A model generated the notes under the pieces. The model searched no databases and was not told the DNA's origin. It worked only from the letters and a program-made list of their open reading frames with translations. 64,000 bases of DNA from Oscarella lobularis (taxonomy: Eukaryota > Porifera > Homoscleromorpha > Homosclerophorida > Oscarellidae), in NCBI RefSeq assembly GCF_947507565.1, contig NC_089180.1, positions 248,001 to 312,000 of the forward strand. The letters run 5' to 3'. Of the stretch, positions 24,049 through 35,790 are shown piece after piece. Within the stretch, counting starts at the first letter, position 1; every line of letters starts with the position of its first letter. The position numbers were made by a program, and so were the translations under genes.

Positions 24049-26227
24049 CTACTCTAAGTGAGAACTCGCAAGTTTGTAACCAATACTAGCATGAGCTCGA
24101 ATATGGAAGAATCGATGATCGGCGTTGTTGGAAGCGCTGCCCGAACGACTCTGTTGGGATAGGAGAGACTCGACGCCGTCTACGGTGCTTTCCTTATCTA
24201 TGAGTTGCCATTCGAGATGAGATATGCGTCCATCTTTGTTACCAATTAGCAATTCCAGGTCGTCAACCTGAGAGAAAAAATAAGCGATTTTTTAATTAAT
24301 AGGGTGATTGATTGCCTTTTTTTCGAGTTCATCCACCCTTTCTAACTTCGAGTCGGCATTTCGTATCATATCCATGATGTCCGTTGAATCATAAGCTGTA
24401 AAATGATACAAATAGAGAGGACACACCCTCTCTATCTTATCTTATCTTACCCATGGCATTGTTGCTTGCTAATCGCATGTTCATCTGCAGTAGAAACTGT
24501 ATCTCCTCGCGATACTGCGTTTTCAACTTAACGCGAAGCTTCTCGCTCTCCCAGAAACGCTGCTCGACTTCCGCTTCCGCCTGATAGGCACGTTCGGCGA
24601 AGAGTTGCAATTCGACCGCCAACAGTCGAGAATTCTGCGACGATGACGACGCATTTCCCGACTGCGAGTGCGACGACTGATACAAACTACTATTCTCCAT
24701 CGCGGAAACGTCGCCTAGACTACGACATCTCTCAGCCGTTCGATCTGATATGAATGAGCCGCTACGTTGCAATGGCTGCTGAAGTCGAGTCACTTCTTCT
24801 TTCAGTTCTTCGACTTCTCTGTCTTTTGCTCGAACCTGATTGGTTAAATTGTCTTCTAGCTGACTCGGCCGAACTTCGCCGTCACGTACGTCCATTTTCG
24901 CCTTTTCTGACAGCTGATCGACTTCCTTTTCGAGTTGTTTCACTCGTACACGTCCCTTTTCTTTCGCTTCTTCTAATTGGGCGCAGAGATTCAATTTCTC
25001 CTGTTGGATAGCGATTCTCAGATCAACTTCCGTCTTCACGCAATGCAATTCGCGAGCGATTTGACTGTGCAAGCGAAGATTTGTTTTCCAATTCCACGGC
25101 TCTTTACGTTTGACGGACCCCTGTCTCTCCAGCTTCGATCCCAGCTGCATTTTGTCCTCTTCCAATTGAGCCACTCTCGCCGCTGTAGCCGATTTCGATT
25201 CAAGTTGTCTAGCAGAGACAATAAATGCATATATAATCATATGTTCTCTTATTACTTTTTCCACTTTTCCTCGTTCTTTTTATGCTGCGATAGCTCCCAT
25301 TCTGCCTTTTGAGCTTTCTGCGCGTACTCCTCCACGTTCGCTTTGTGCGACTGTCTCGACAGCTCCAAGTCGCGTTCGAAATTGCGTCGCTCTTCCTGAA
25401 GCGTTCGCTGGAGCTCCTTTACTCTCGCTTCAAGCCGATTCTTCCTCTCGTTCAATTGCGAAACGAGTTGCATGCTACTCGAAGACCGAACTCTCATACT
25501 TGACCCCCCGGAAGAAATTCCACTTTCTGACGTCGTTGCCGTTGACGACGACGACTCGCTACTTCCTCCTCCGTCACCTCTGCTATCTCGTCGAATTCGC
25601 AATTGATTTTTATCTAGAAAAAATGCATTAGAAAAGAGGGGAGGTATTTTTATAAATTTATCATGTGATTGCCATCATCTTTGGCGGCGGCGGCGACGAC
25701 AGCGGCGGGGTAACTACGAATGTGATAGAAATGATCGCGTCGATTTCGACGTTCCGCTTGGCGTTGGTCAAGTTGCTAATAAAAAAAATCATAGAGAGGG
25801 AAGGGTTCACAAAGGAATGAACACAAGCGTGGGTATCCGATTGCCTCTAACACGCCAAATCGCGACGATATAGGTACCAATGAAGGGAAGCTAAGCAGCC
25901 TACTCTCGCCCCAGGCAATGGTCACCCCCATTTCACTACTGTACGCGACAAGAAACGCGAACGCGCCTACAGTACTCCTCCTCTTCTTTCTACCCGTCTT
26001 CTATTTACCTGTTGGAGTTTCTCCGCTTGCAGGCGTTCGTGCTCCAATCGTTCGCGCCTCTCGGCGACTTTTCGAGCGTGCTGCGAACGCCAAGTGTCGG
26101 CCGTTGCCGTCGCCGCGGCGACGGCGACTGTCGAGGAAACAGGGGGGCCCGATAGTTCGCGTTGAATTGAGCGGCACGGCGCGTCCGTTTCGTCGTGACG
26201 ATCGACGTCGATAACATCAGTCGCCAT
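24049..26227 (-). CDS. Long coiled-coil protein, possibly centrosomal or microtubule-linked
   Basis: ATG at 26227. Exon 1 (to 26009): MATDVIDVDRHDETDAP, then WRSQHARKVAERRERLEHER. An exon near 25681-25775 reads QLDQRQAERRNRRDHFYHIR with a poly-Ala stretch. Later exons are serine-rich (SSESSSSTATTSESG) and then heptad-rich (LNERKNRLEARVKELQRTLQ, QLEKEVDQLSEKAKMD). An S/Q-rich insert (SSLYQSSHSQSGNASSSSQN) sits before AERAYQAEAEVEQRFWESEK. The end is IGYKLASSHLE at 24049. About six exons, no frame breaks seen. The charged coiled coils resemble centrosomal and microtubule-associated proteins, but no ortholog can be named with confidence. Confidence 0.6.
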
Positions 26228-27253
26228 TAGCAGGAAAATTAGCTTGTACAACGGGCGCAGAGACAAAGCGGTTTGGTTTAGCGTACGCTCTTGTTTCTAA
26301 TCAAGTCGCGACAGACGTCACTCTGACGACGTCACACAGAAAGAATGTTCCAATTAGATTTGGGCATTATTCATTGATTGCAAGTACACGTAATAACAGG
26401 CGCGAAGTGACCGCAAATTGAATTTAGAGACTGATGAATAGACAACAACGAGAGAATAAATGACTGTTATTTCAATATTAGCATGCTGGACCTGTAACGC
26501 AAGGGCCACAATCTTGCGTTCCGCCTTTGCCCGGGACGATTGCCCACTTGAGCAGCGGCTGCACGACATTCATCCCATGCTTTCGTTGCAACTGCGGTCA
26601 CTCTACTTATCAGAAGGAGGACGAGATACGCTTCTGACAAGAGTAGCAAGTCAGACAAACTATTCATCCTCTGGCAACAGAATTGACGTTTGAACTACTC
26701 GCGACTTTTTCACCCATCCCCAGTTTAGTTAAACACTTATGTGCATCCTTACTTTTATGGCTGTTATCATGCTAGATTTTATAGTTCATTGTGCTGGCAT
26801 TGTCACTACCAACCTTTTCGTTTTCTTATTAAACTGAGCACCTACCTTACCGTTTCTAACATAATACGCCAAAAAGATTCACGCACGTGGAGGCGAGTTT
26901 TAATCCAATTAAAATATTTATACTTGATTTGGTGGTGGATGGGCTCTGCTGCTGATGGTGATGGTATACAGGTCCTGATGACTTCCGGTGAGTGTCTACA
27001 GTGTATTTTACCTAGGTGTGCGTTGTCCGCGACTCGCGATCAAACGAATCTAGACTCTGTGATTGGTATATTAATTATAACTATAACTTTTTAATTATAG
27101 TAAAACGAATCATCTACCTACGTAAGTCTATTAGTGTATCCTCCACAAGAAAAAATGCTCCCAAATCAAGAGCAAACACTTCCTAATTTATTTTCTCTTA
27201 CTAATCTAAAGTTCGCTCTGCTGAGAGTGAGCCTGATTGGGCATCATCTTCGG
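26228..27253. other. No gene recognised
   Basis: Intergenic sequence between the coiled-coil gene (minus) and the 3' end of the Ig/FN3 receptor (minus). Plus frames at 26460 and 26741 lack motifs. Confidence 0.35.
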
Positions 27254-30200
27254 TCAATATCCGTGAACAGGCTTCAATCCACCAGCCACAGGCTAAAAAC
27301 AAAAAAAAAATAAAAATACATACTCGATATAAATATTGAATACATACCTCTCCAGCTGTCATGCTACCCATCCTCTGCTTCTCCCCAGGAGAATATTCCA
27401 CGGAAAAACGATCCTTCATGCTATCGATGTCGCCAGTCGTTCCATACGAGCTCAACCCATATGCCTGCTTGCTTCCGTGTCTCATCCGCTTCCCGTGTCG
27501 TCCGAGCTCCAAGTCCGGTCCGTCCGCCGCGTAGCCGTACTTCAACTGATCGAGCGATCCAATAGGCGAGTGACGCGGCTCGAAAGGCGGCACCGCGTGA
27601 CGCGGACTGAGAGTCGTCTGAAGCGACGGCGCGGCGCTCGCCGTCGTGGGAGTCGGCGCGGGACGCGGAGGCGGCGGAGGAAAGAACTGGCGGCTCGAGT
27701 CAGGATACGGCAGTGGAGAGGGAACAGAATTATTTAATTTACTATAGAAAATATATTAGAGACTCGCCCCAAAAAAAACAGCAAAGGGAATTTTCTTACT
27801 CATCAGTAGCATAGCTGTTTCTATCGGAGGGTGGCGGTCTCTGTCGTCTCAGGCGCTCTACACAACAAAACGTATTCATCTATTAAAAATGAGATTATTA
27901 TTATAGTGTGTACCTTTAGTGATTTCCAGTTGGTCGGTCGATCGACTGCGTCTGACGCAAACGATGACGAGTATGAGAAGCGCGAGAGCGAAGATGGCAG
28001 CCAAAGCGATAATAATATAAAAATAGACGGTTTGGGTGAACGGCGTCGAGCTGACTCGTCCCACTGTGACTTTTTCAGAAGACGCTTTTTGTCCGTCGCC
28101 GCCTGCAGTGATCGCAAAAACGCTGACGGTGTAGAGCTCGTCGATGGCGAGATTTTCAATCCTTGCACTGCGCGTTTCGGGCGGATACGACGCCTTGACT
28201 TCGGTGTTGCCACCCACTTGATAGACAATCTGATACATATTCGATATTATATGAAATTTCTTCGATCGGAGTTTCTTCCATACCGTATATCCGGTTATAA
28301 TGCCGTTGGGCTCATCCGGGGCCTTCCACGTAACGGCAATGATCCCTTCGCCTTCTCGCGTCTTTATGTCGACATCCACAGGGGGACCGGGAGCTGAAAT
28401 ACCATTTAATAATATATTAAAATCAAACAATATTGATTTTCCCCTCACCATCTTGGCGCGTCTTCACGGTCTTCGATTCGGATAGGGGCCCCCTACCAAA
28501 GGAGTTCGCTGCCGCCACATATACGATATATTCCGTGAATGGATTCAAATTGGTCAGCGTGTGTTTTTGCGAGACGCTTCGAGATGTGGCCGTGTTCTCC
28601 GGGTCCTTGATGACGTAGAAAACAAGGAAATTCGTCGGGCGTTTTCCCGCCTCGCCCGGGTCGACGTACTGGGAGGGAAAAAGACGTGAGTCGAAAACGT
28701 CGACGCGACTATTCACCCCCCGACTTACTGTCCACGAAACGTCGATCGTTCGAGGACCGGTCACGTTGACGTTGAGATTCTTTACTTGGCCTTCGGGAGC
28801 TAGAGGGAGAAAATTCTCGTAAGTGTGGGGGCCCCTTTTGAGGAACAAATGCTTCGAAACAAAACATTTAGAATCAGCTCAGCGGCGACAGCAAAGTGAT
28901 CGCTTTGAATCTTGAGACGACAGCAAAGCAATCGCTTTGAATCTTACCTCCGATAAGAGGCACAGTCGGAACTGCCGGCTTTCTTGTTTTGCTAAACGGA
29001 GTCGACGTTTGATCTACAGCAAAAGATTGTCATTGCTTGCGTAGGAGTTGGGGAGGGGGACTTCATTAGGAGACAAGTCTGTAGGGACGTCGAGGGGTGT
29101 CATGCGGGGGTTCTCCAGTTTACGATCAAATGAAAGGAATGGGGCGATGGTGCGCTCGCTCCGCGTCTCCTGCAGCGTCAGTGGCACGCGTTCCCATATT
29201 TGCCCACGTACCCATTGTAAAAAGGGTTCACGCGAAATATAAATAGATCAAAGTTCCACTTCATGCATAGTAATGACTTACGTCGTATTGTGGGGAGTTG
29301 AGTTGGCGCAGGAACTTCGGTTTCTTCGTCTAAGCGGGGAGAAATAAATGGTCAAAGCCATAGCGGAGGAGTAGCCCTACTGTACGACGACTAGCCACAG
29401 GCAATCTGGTCCCCATTGAATACATGCGCTTTCTAATCTATGAACCGATCTACAGTAGGATTCAAATAGAATCAAGGGGGGAACTCAATCGGAGGTCTAT
29501 GCAAAGAAGTCACGAGAACGAAAATACGATGGGTAGGAGAAAGATGAAGTTAGAGTACGAACTCTTGTAGGGATTTGGTTTGAAATAAGCGTTTTTATAA
29601 GAGGAAGAAATGCAAGATCCCATGCTTCCATCTAAATACTTATTCTTACCGTCGACGTACAACTTCGCCTGGAAATCTACACCCGAATACGCTCGAAGCA
29701 AGTTGCACGTGTAGTAGCCCGCGTCGTCGTGCGTCGCGTTGACGATGACAAGACTGTTGTTCAGAAATATTTTGTATTTGAGTTGCGTCGGTTGGCTGGT
29801 GGCTATGAGGAAAGTGCCCACGCTGTTCGGATGCTCCTTCGTCGTTCGATTGCGATACCACAGCACGGCCGCATAGGGATCGCCCTGAAAGAGGCAATCG
29901 AAGCGAGCGTTCGAGCCGACGACCACCGACGTGTCCACCGGCCTGGCGAGGACTCTGAACGGAGGCGGCGTCGAAGGATCGGGAATAGGATCGGAAGCTA
30001 AAAAATCAATAATTATTAAAAGAAATAGAATTATTGATTATTTACAGTGACGTCGTCGTCGTCGACCGGTGCGTTCGACTGCAGTTAGTTGCTCATCACC
30101 GCCAAGAATAAAAGGTGAATCGGCTGCAAGAGAGAAACGAAACAAAATAGACAATAGAAAATTGATATGAGATGTGTCTGCATATATATACCTTTTCTTC

Positions 30201-30483
30201 TGATTTCAAGTTTCACAAGGCTTTTACTTTTCACCGGCTCGCGTCCGTCGAATACGAGGACTAAGAGGAGGGGAAAGAGATTGTTTACGATCGATAAGAC
30301 GAGCGCGTACGGTGCGTCGTTTTGCCGCGAGGCAGGAGCGTTCGCGCGTGGCGTTCGCGCGCGCGAAACGAACGCCGCAATTCTTTGGGCCCCACTACGC
30401 GAATGTTCGTACTCACCGTGGTTTTGTCGCTGTTCGGCGAGAACGACCGTTGCGATGACGTACAAGAACGCTGCTGCGGACAT
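27254..30483 (-). CDS. Ig and fibronectin III transmembrane receptor
   Basis: ATG at 30483 with a signal peptide (MSAAAFLYVIATVVLAEQRQ). An exon near 29645-30000 encodes one Ig domain (SNARFDCLFQGDPYAAVLWY; DDAGYYTCNLL). Short linker exons follow, then two FN3 domains. The first reads GQVKNLNVNVTGPRTIDVSW, then FLVFYVIKD and NPFTEYIVYVAAAN; the second reads EGIIAVTWKAPDEPNGIITG, then DELYTVSVFAIT. The membrane segment is VYFYIIIALAAIFALALLIL with basic stop-transfer VRRSRS near 27930. The tail is proline-rich (RQFFPPPPPRPAPTP) and ends VAGGLKPVHGY. The layout resembles small neogenin/DCC-like or sidekick-like adhesion receptors. All exons read in phase, so the gene looks intact. Confidence 0.75.
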
Positions 30484-31484
30484 TGTGAGACGATGAGAGG
30501 TTCTGTTCGAAAAGAAAATAGTGAATGGCGACAGGACGCTTCGAATTTGCGCAGGTGTGCGAGAACGATCGTTTGGGAGTGTGCCGTTCCCATCATCCTC
30601 GAGGGGATCGATTCGCGCACGCGAGCTTCGAGGCTTTTTCGCCTCGTCGACGCGCGATTACGGGGGCAAAATCTGCATACCTCGATGCGGCCACGTCAAA
30701 TTGCAGTCGCGTGTGCTTCGCTTGAGTAAGGATGGGCGTAGGAGAGCGACGATGGGCGTAGGAGAGCGACGATGGGCGAAAGATCGCCGATTGAGTGTCG
30801 CGTCGGTGACAGGCTTCACAACGTCGACGAGAGCGAACTCTGACGATTAGCTGCTGCTGATCCGTGCTAGCGCCTCGTACGACGGCCCTCGTACGGAGTT
30901 TCAAACACGCATGCGTCGTAGTTAGGGTTACTCCCCGCCTTCTCCGAAAGCGCTGTTTATCGTTTCTATGGCGACGTTCGGTGCAGATTATTCAGTCATC
31001 GGACCGCAGCAGGAGTGTACCTTGCTCGTTTGCCCATCCACTTCCCACACGGACAGCTCATCTTTTCTATATATTTCATTGGCAGGAGGATGGCGCCACT
31101 TGCACTTGACCTGTCGACCTGACGATGCCTGGTTGTCAGACTTCAACTAAAAAACTCGTGTGAAGCGCAGAAACTTTCATCTGACCATGGTCTCCAAAGC
31201 AATCTCTTGTGCCTTGCGAAAATTTTCTTTGTCTACGTCACTTATGCCTGCACGACATCACATGGAGGAAATTCACTGACAAAAGACCGATTACAGTACC
31301 TTCCATGTAGCCAGGTGAAAACTCTCGAACCAATCCCCAATCGATCGTCATCCGATGACTGATTACGCGAGCCACTGGGATCGCAAAAGGAAGAAAATTT
31401 GCAATCGTTTATTGAAATGAACATCAAGACTAGTCAAAGCAATCACTACAACTACGCACACAGTACCGAAGTTATCTAGTCGTC
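30484..31484. other. No gene recognised
   Basis: Upstream region of the Ig/FN3 receptor. A 21-bp unit (atgggcgtaggagagcgac type) is tandemly repeated at about 30732-30780. Nothing else supported. Confidence 0.35.
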
Positions 31485-33349
31485 TCAATTATGTGAATGC
31501 CTTTTGCAAAATGTGCTTCCAGGTGTTCGAGGAAGACGACAAGGCAGTCCAGATTTGGTAAGGGCTTGGCACTTGGAATAGGATCTATCTGAAGCAGAAA
31601 AGGCAAAAGGCGTGGACGCTTTGTCAGGAGTAAGACACGGAACAGTTGAATCATTGAAGTCTCTCGGTGCTGCTGGTGGAGAGGAATCAGCTTCAGATTG
31701 GCTTTGCTTTAAACTCAGTCGCCCAGGTGAGGCAGTGTATTCCTTCCTACTCAAAATCCAGTTCAGAATGATATCACCTATAAAAAATAATTAATTAATT
31801 AATTAAATACCCTTTGTTATTTAGATCCTAGTCGTACCAATTAATATACTTGCCAGTGTGACGGTCATCTGGCGAAAGTCCATATTATAGGGCAGATGTT
31901 TCAGTTGAGCCATTGCATTCAGAGGAACAGCGAGAACGAGAGCAAGACGACTCATCCAAGAAGCACTGAGAAAAACGACGCAAATCATTGCCATTATCAG
32001 ATAGCAGGCGTGCTGGACAGTGATGACAATCACTTGAATATCAGCACGATTTCCACCCAGTTGGCTCGCCACCCAGTCGATCTGACTGTCCACCTGGCCA
32101 ACTATACCCAAGACGTGATTAAGAGACGAATTCAGCCGCTGAATATTTTCCAGCATCTCCTGATACTGAAGAAGGGCGACGGAGTGCTGCTGAACGATTT
32201 CCTTGGTATTATTCTCTGGAAGAGAAGAAAGGCTTTTGGCTACAATACGTATTAGGTGTATAGGATAGGATCCTTACCGATTTTATCCCAGACTTCTTTG
32301 GCTTTGAGTCGAAGCTGGGTCAAATCGGTCATCAGTTGTCCGTGATTGGCTCTTCGATGAGCGTCTTGGTTCTCCAGTTGATGAGTTGCGTTTTCCAATC
32401 GCCGGCCTATGTCTTCCGTCATCTCTGCAAGCCTTTCCTGACCGGACTGAATCATGCTCTTCTCGCGCGTCAAGCTGTTCAAGTTCGACGTCATCGTGCG
32501 GCTTATTTCGGATTGGGAATGCTTCAATCGACTCTGTTGGGCGATAAGGAGATCCTGCCCTTTGGACATTGTGCCAAGAGTGTCAGAAACGGTTTGTCCA
32601 ATTTTTTCCTGTCCTTCCTATTAATTAATTAATTAATTAATTAATTAATTACCAAAAGTGAAATATTTGATACGGAATACGCCATTCTCACTTTCAATTT
32701 CCACATTTTATCTATTTGATCTTCTGCGGACGAGGCAAGCCGATTCACAACGTTCTCCGTTTTCATTTCAAATTGCTGTCGTCTCGTCGCATAGCACACT
32801 GATCTGGCTCGATTGCTGATGATGTGATAGGCGTTCCACGTGTGAGGATCCATAATCTGCGTGCACTCCGCCATCGACTGAAATAGAAAAAAAAACATTT
32901 ATTCGATTGTTCATTAATTAAGTTAAATTCTCTACATAAAATCTCACCATTTCTTCTGTGCACGTATACGTTGGTCTGCCTTCTGCTTCCGATTGGCAGT
33001 TGAGAAGGAGGACGCTGAATTTAGCGAGTTCTTCTTCTCCTATTTCGCTGCACGATTGCCTTAGTTTGCCCACGGTCTAACGAGAGGCGTTCACACAGGG
33101 AATCGCTTGCATTCTCCGTCTCCTTACGTTGTGGAGGCACTTGTCTAAGGGATGTAGCTGAAGAAAGGTCTGAGCTTCGGCGATGAACTTCTCTTCGGCC
33201 GTTTTCATTTCGAATTTGACGGTAGCGGGTAAGACGTCCGTGACATGCGAGGATTTCGAGTTTCTGCTGTTCTCTGGAAAGGGCCACAACCATGATAGCG
33301 TCGCGGGTAGCAGAAAAAGGAGAACGTTTAGACGTCGGAAAAAAGCCAT
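31485..33349 (-). CDS. BMB: Brambleberry/KAR5/GEX1-family nuclear fusion protein
   Basis: ATG at 33349 with a signal peptide (MAFFRRLNVLLFLLPATLSW). Exons then read AEAQTFLQLHPLDKCLHN, KLRQSCSEIGEEELAKFSVL with LLNCQSEAEGRPTYTC, SMAECTQIMDPHTWNAYHII and SNRARSVCYATRRQQFE, followed by a long coiled coil (LLIAQQSRLKHSQSEISRTM, LENQDAHRRANHGQLMTDL, LRLKAKEVWDKIG). Membrane segments follow (HACYLIMAMICVVFLSASWM), then a C-terminal C..C..H motif (KCQALTKSGLPCR..FCKRH). The cysteine block with M.ECT and CY.TRxxQF is the signature of Brambleberry, KAR5 and GEX1, ER/nuclear-envelope proteins needed for nuclear or karyomere fusion after fertilisation. All exons read in phase. Confidence 0.85.
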
Positions 33350-33415
33350 GAGTTGCGTTGTGTAAGGGCTTTGATTGGATGAGATCTGACCCTTTCTCGC
33401 TTTCCCGTATGCTCA

Positions 33416-33690
33416 AAGGGTCTGCCCTAGGGACAGGAACTACTATAAATAGCTTCAGTGGTGACGTTGCGTGACCTACTCCTACTCGCGCATACCTGCT
33501 CGAACACGAACGAATGAACTCAACATTCGATCGAAGCCTACGCGACGTGAGCGGCCCACCAGGTCACGCGCGTAGGGCCTGGCTTGCGAGGCTATCTCTT
33601 AGCTACGTCCATTGCGCAGGTGTGCGCGAGTAGGAGTACGTCACGCACGTCACTACTGAGGCTATTTATAGTACCAAGCCCAGACCCGCC
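33416..33690. mobile_element. Foldback element related to the 16.2-kb MITE
   Basis: The left arm (gggacaggaactactataaatagc then gtggtgacg..cctactcctactcgcg) and right arm (its reverse complement ending gctatttatagtaccaagcc) pair over most of the element, with a longer central loop than the 16.2-kb copy. They share ctttctcgctttc and ctataaatagc blocks with 16202-16373. No open frame. Outer ends are uncertain. It lies between Brambleberry and the zinc-finger gene. Confidence 0.6.
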
Positions 33691-33929
33691 CGAGGAGACC
33701 AAGACGAAGAAGGAGGACGCGGTGAAAGAGAAAGCGATGAAGAAAATGGCCGAAAGGCAAGGCAGGGTTGAAATTGTAATGCCGAAAATGATATTTGGTA
33801 TAGAAAATGTGTGCTGCTTCGCCGACGATAGGGCGACGTCACAATCGTCGTCCATCGTTGTCGTCGTCATCTTCGTCTCGAAATTCGCGACGTTTTCGCG
33901 GTCGATATCTGGGATGGAGATGTTACGGG

Positions 33930-34496
33930 CGTTTTACGACGCATCTAGGAAAACTGCCCGCCGTCGGTCGTCGATCCGATTCCGTCAGTCACCTTCCGAT
34001 CTTCTTCCGTGTTCCGTCTGCAGTCGAAAATTCGTCGCCGATCGATTGGAAAAACACGTGGAGATTTGCTCGAAGACGAGTCGAAAGAAACGAAAGGTTT
34101 TCAGTTCGGCATGATGAGACGACGCGGCACGGAAATGGAGCAGTATAGTTGACGAAAAGGCGAGGAGAATAGCGGCGTTTCGCGGAAATTGGCGACGACA
34201 GCACGGTGAGCGCCCCCAAAAAAACGAAATATAGAAAATTCCACCACTCCATCTCTCTTTTTTAGAGGAATTCATCGCTGCTATTCGATCGGCGAAGAAA
34301 GCGCAGGAACACGTGAGAAAAGGTGGAAAACTTTCTGACTTATACCCCGCCGCCTCCGTCGGAGAATCCCGATTACGTTCCGTGTCCCTATTGCGAGAGA
34401 CGATTCAATCCGCCGACGGCTGAACGACACATTCCCAAGTGCAAGGACATCAACACATCGTCCAGCGCCTCCCAAATCGAAAAGAAAGTAGCCTAA
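33930..34496 (+). CDS. ZC2HC1-like protein with two C2HC zinc fingers, apparent frameshift
   Basis: One exon ends with CSVCSRKFVADRLEKHVEIC then SKTSRKKRKVF. The next reads ARRIAAFRGNWRRQH, then EEFIAAIRSAKKAQEHVRKG. The last part reads PPPPSENPDYVPCPYCERRF, NPPTAERHIPKC, ending SQIEKKVA at 34496. The order C2HC finger, KKRK.F, NWRR.HEEF, GGKL, PDY..CPYC.RRF is that of ZC2HC1A/B/C. Between GGKL and PPPPSENP the frame shifts by one with no splice site to explain it. The 5' exon is unclear. Molecular function in this family is poorly known. Confidence 0.65.
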
Positions 34497-34596
34497 TTAG
34501 AACAAAAAACAAAGAAACTATTAGCTGCACGGCATCACGTTAATAGTATAATATCATTAATATTAATGATTATTATTATTATAAAAAAATTAGTTG

Positions 34597-35790
34597 TCAA
34601 TATACGCAATGAGGTGGAACGACGACGGACGTGTCCATCGACGATGACGGCACGCTCGCATTGGCTATAGCGCGAAAGGAAAACGATGAAGGATCGATTG
34701 CGCTGCACTCTCTCACTTTGACGAGAGGAGACGTCGATACCCTGCTCAAATGAAGTTACATACAATATGTGACGTTTTCTCTACGTACCTTGAAACTGTA
34801 GACTTTCTTTTCGGTGTCCCCCCCGGATTGAACCTTGACGGCGGCAAAATGTCGCCCTCGTCGCCTAGCAACACCAACAATTCGGACGAGATGACCGCCG
34901 TTTTCTTCTTCTTCGAGTCGAGATAATATTTGCTGCAACAAACTACGAAGAGATGCGCTATTCTGCGTTCGACTTTTTTCTTTCAATTCATTCGTTCTTA
35001 CCTGAGAAGATCGTCGGCCAACTCGCGAATTTTGTCGATAACCCTCTCGAAGCTTCCGAAGTTCCTCGCCAGAGAGGATTCGCCGATCCGTCTTTGGAGA
35101 GAAGCAAACGCATTTGACTGTCGTCGAGCCGCTTGTTATAGCGAGCAAACGTTTCCGTGATAATAGCCTTAGGATAAGAATAAAAAGAGGGGGAAAAAAG
35201 GCGTCGACGTAAACGTACCCTTCTCGCCGATAGATTGAGCGGACCGCTGGCGCAGAACACTTGCTTGGGCGAATTGGATCGCGAGGCGAGAGAGCGATGA
35301 TAGCCTTCTGATTGATCATCGACAGAACGACGCGAACGTTCGACGAGAGCACTTTGCATTCCAATCATCGAAAAGAGTATCATATCGATAAATCCCATCT
35401 CTTATCTAGGTACATACCTGATTGAGAGCGTCGATGTAGAGTACTGTATCGACGGAGCTGCATCGGGATCGGCGAGCGCCCTATTCGTTTCCTGCACGAG
35501 CTTCTCTAGGTCCGAGGTAACGTTTTCCTAGATTCGACAACTCCACCAAGGATTTCGCCCGCCGTCCCGATGAAATGGCGCCACGTCTTCAGTCCCGCAC
35601 TACGTTCAATGACCACCTATGAATCTCTTTTTTTCTTTTGACTTTACCCCGGTAGTATGGCGCCCGCTTTCTTTGGCGTTGCCCAGCGTTGTGACGGCGC
35701 TGCGAGCTATCACCGCCGACTTGCCGGCGCCCGCGCTGCCGACGAGAATGAAAGGAGTCGTCGATCGACCCCCACCGCAGGCGTAACACG
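34597..35790 (-). pseudogene. Decayed NACHT-type P-loop ATPase
   Basis: At the 5' edge: TPFILVGSAGAGKSAVIARS (Walker A, GSAGAGKS). Downstream exons read NVRVVLSMINQKAIIALSPR, then in other frames QVFCASGPLNLSARR, AIITETFARYNKRLDDSQMR with LLLSKDGSANPLW, RNFGSFERVIDKIRELADDL, ILSRLEEEENGGHLV and ELLVLLGDEGDILPP. These are successive pieces of a NACHT module of the NPHP3/TPR-NACHT kind (Y.K.LD..QM.LLL....NPL; ELLELLGDE) but lie in at least three frames, with a short gap after NPLW. The 5' end joins abruptly to the Ly6-exon edge of a duplicated segment. NACHT proteins act in innate sensing or ciliary roles. Confidence 0.65.

Noticed and set aside
33584-34114. Full plus frame upstream of the zinc finger as its N-terminus
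   Set aside because: The region before about 33930 includes the foldback element arm and has no ZC2HC1-like sequence.
34600-34990. Minus open frame that looked like a channel or phosphoprotein tail (TPKRKSTVS, VPSSMDTSVVVPPHC)
   Set aside because: The ELLVLLGDEG segment and its place after the P-loop and NPLW pieces fit the end of a NACHT module better.
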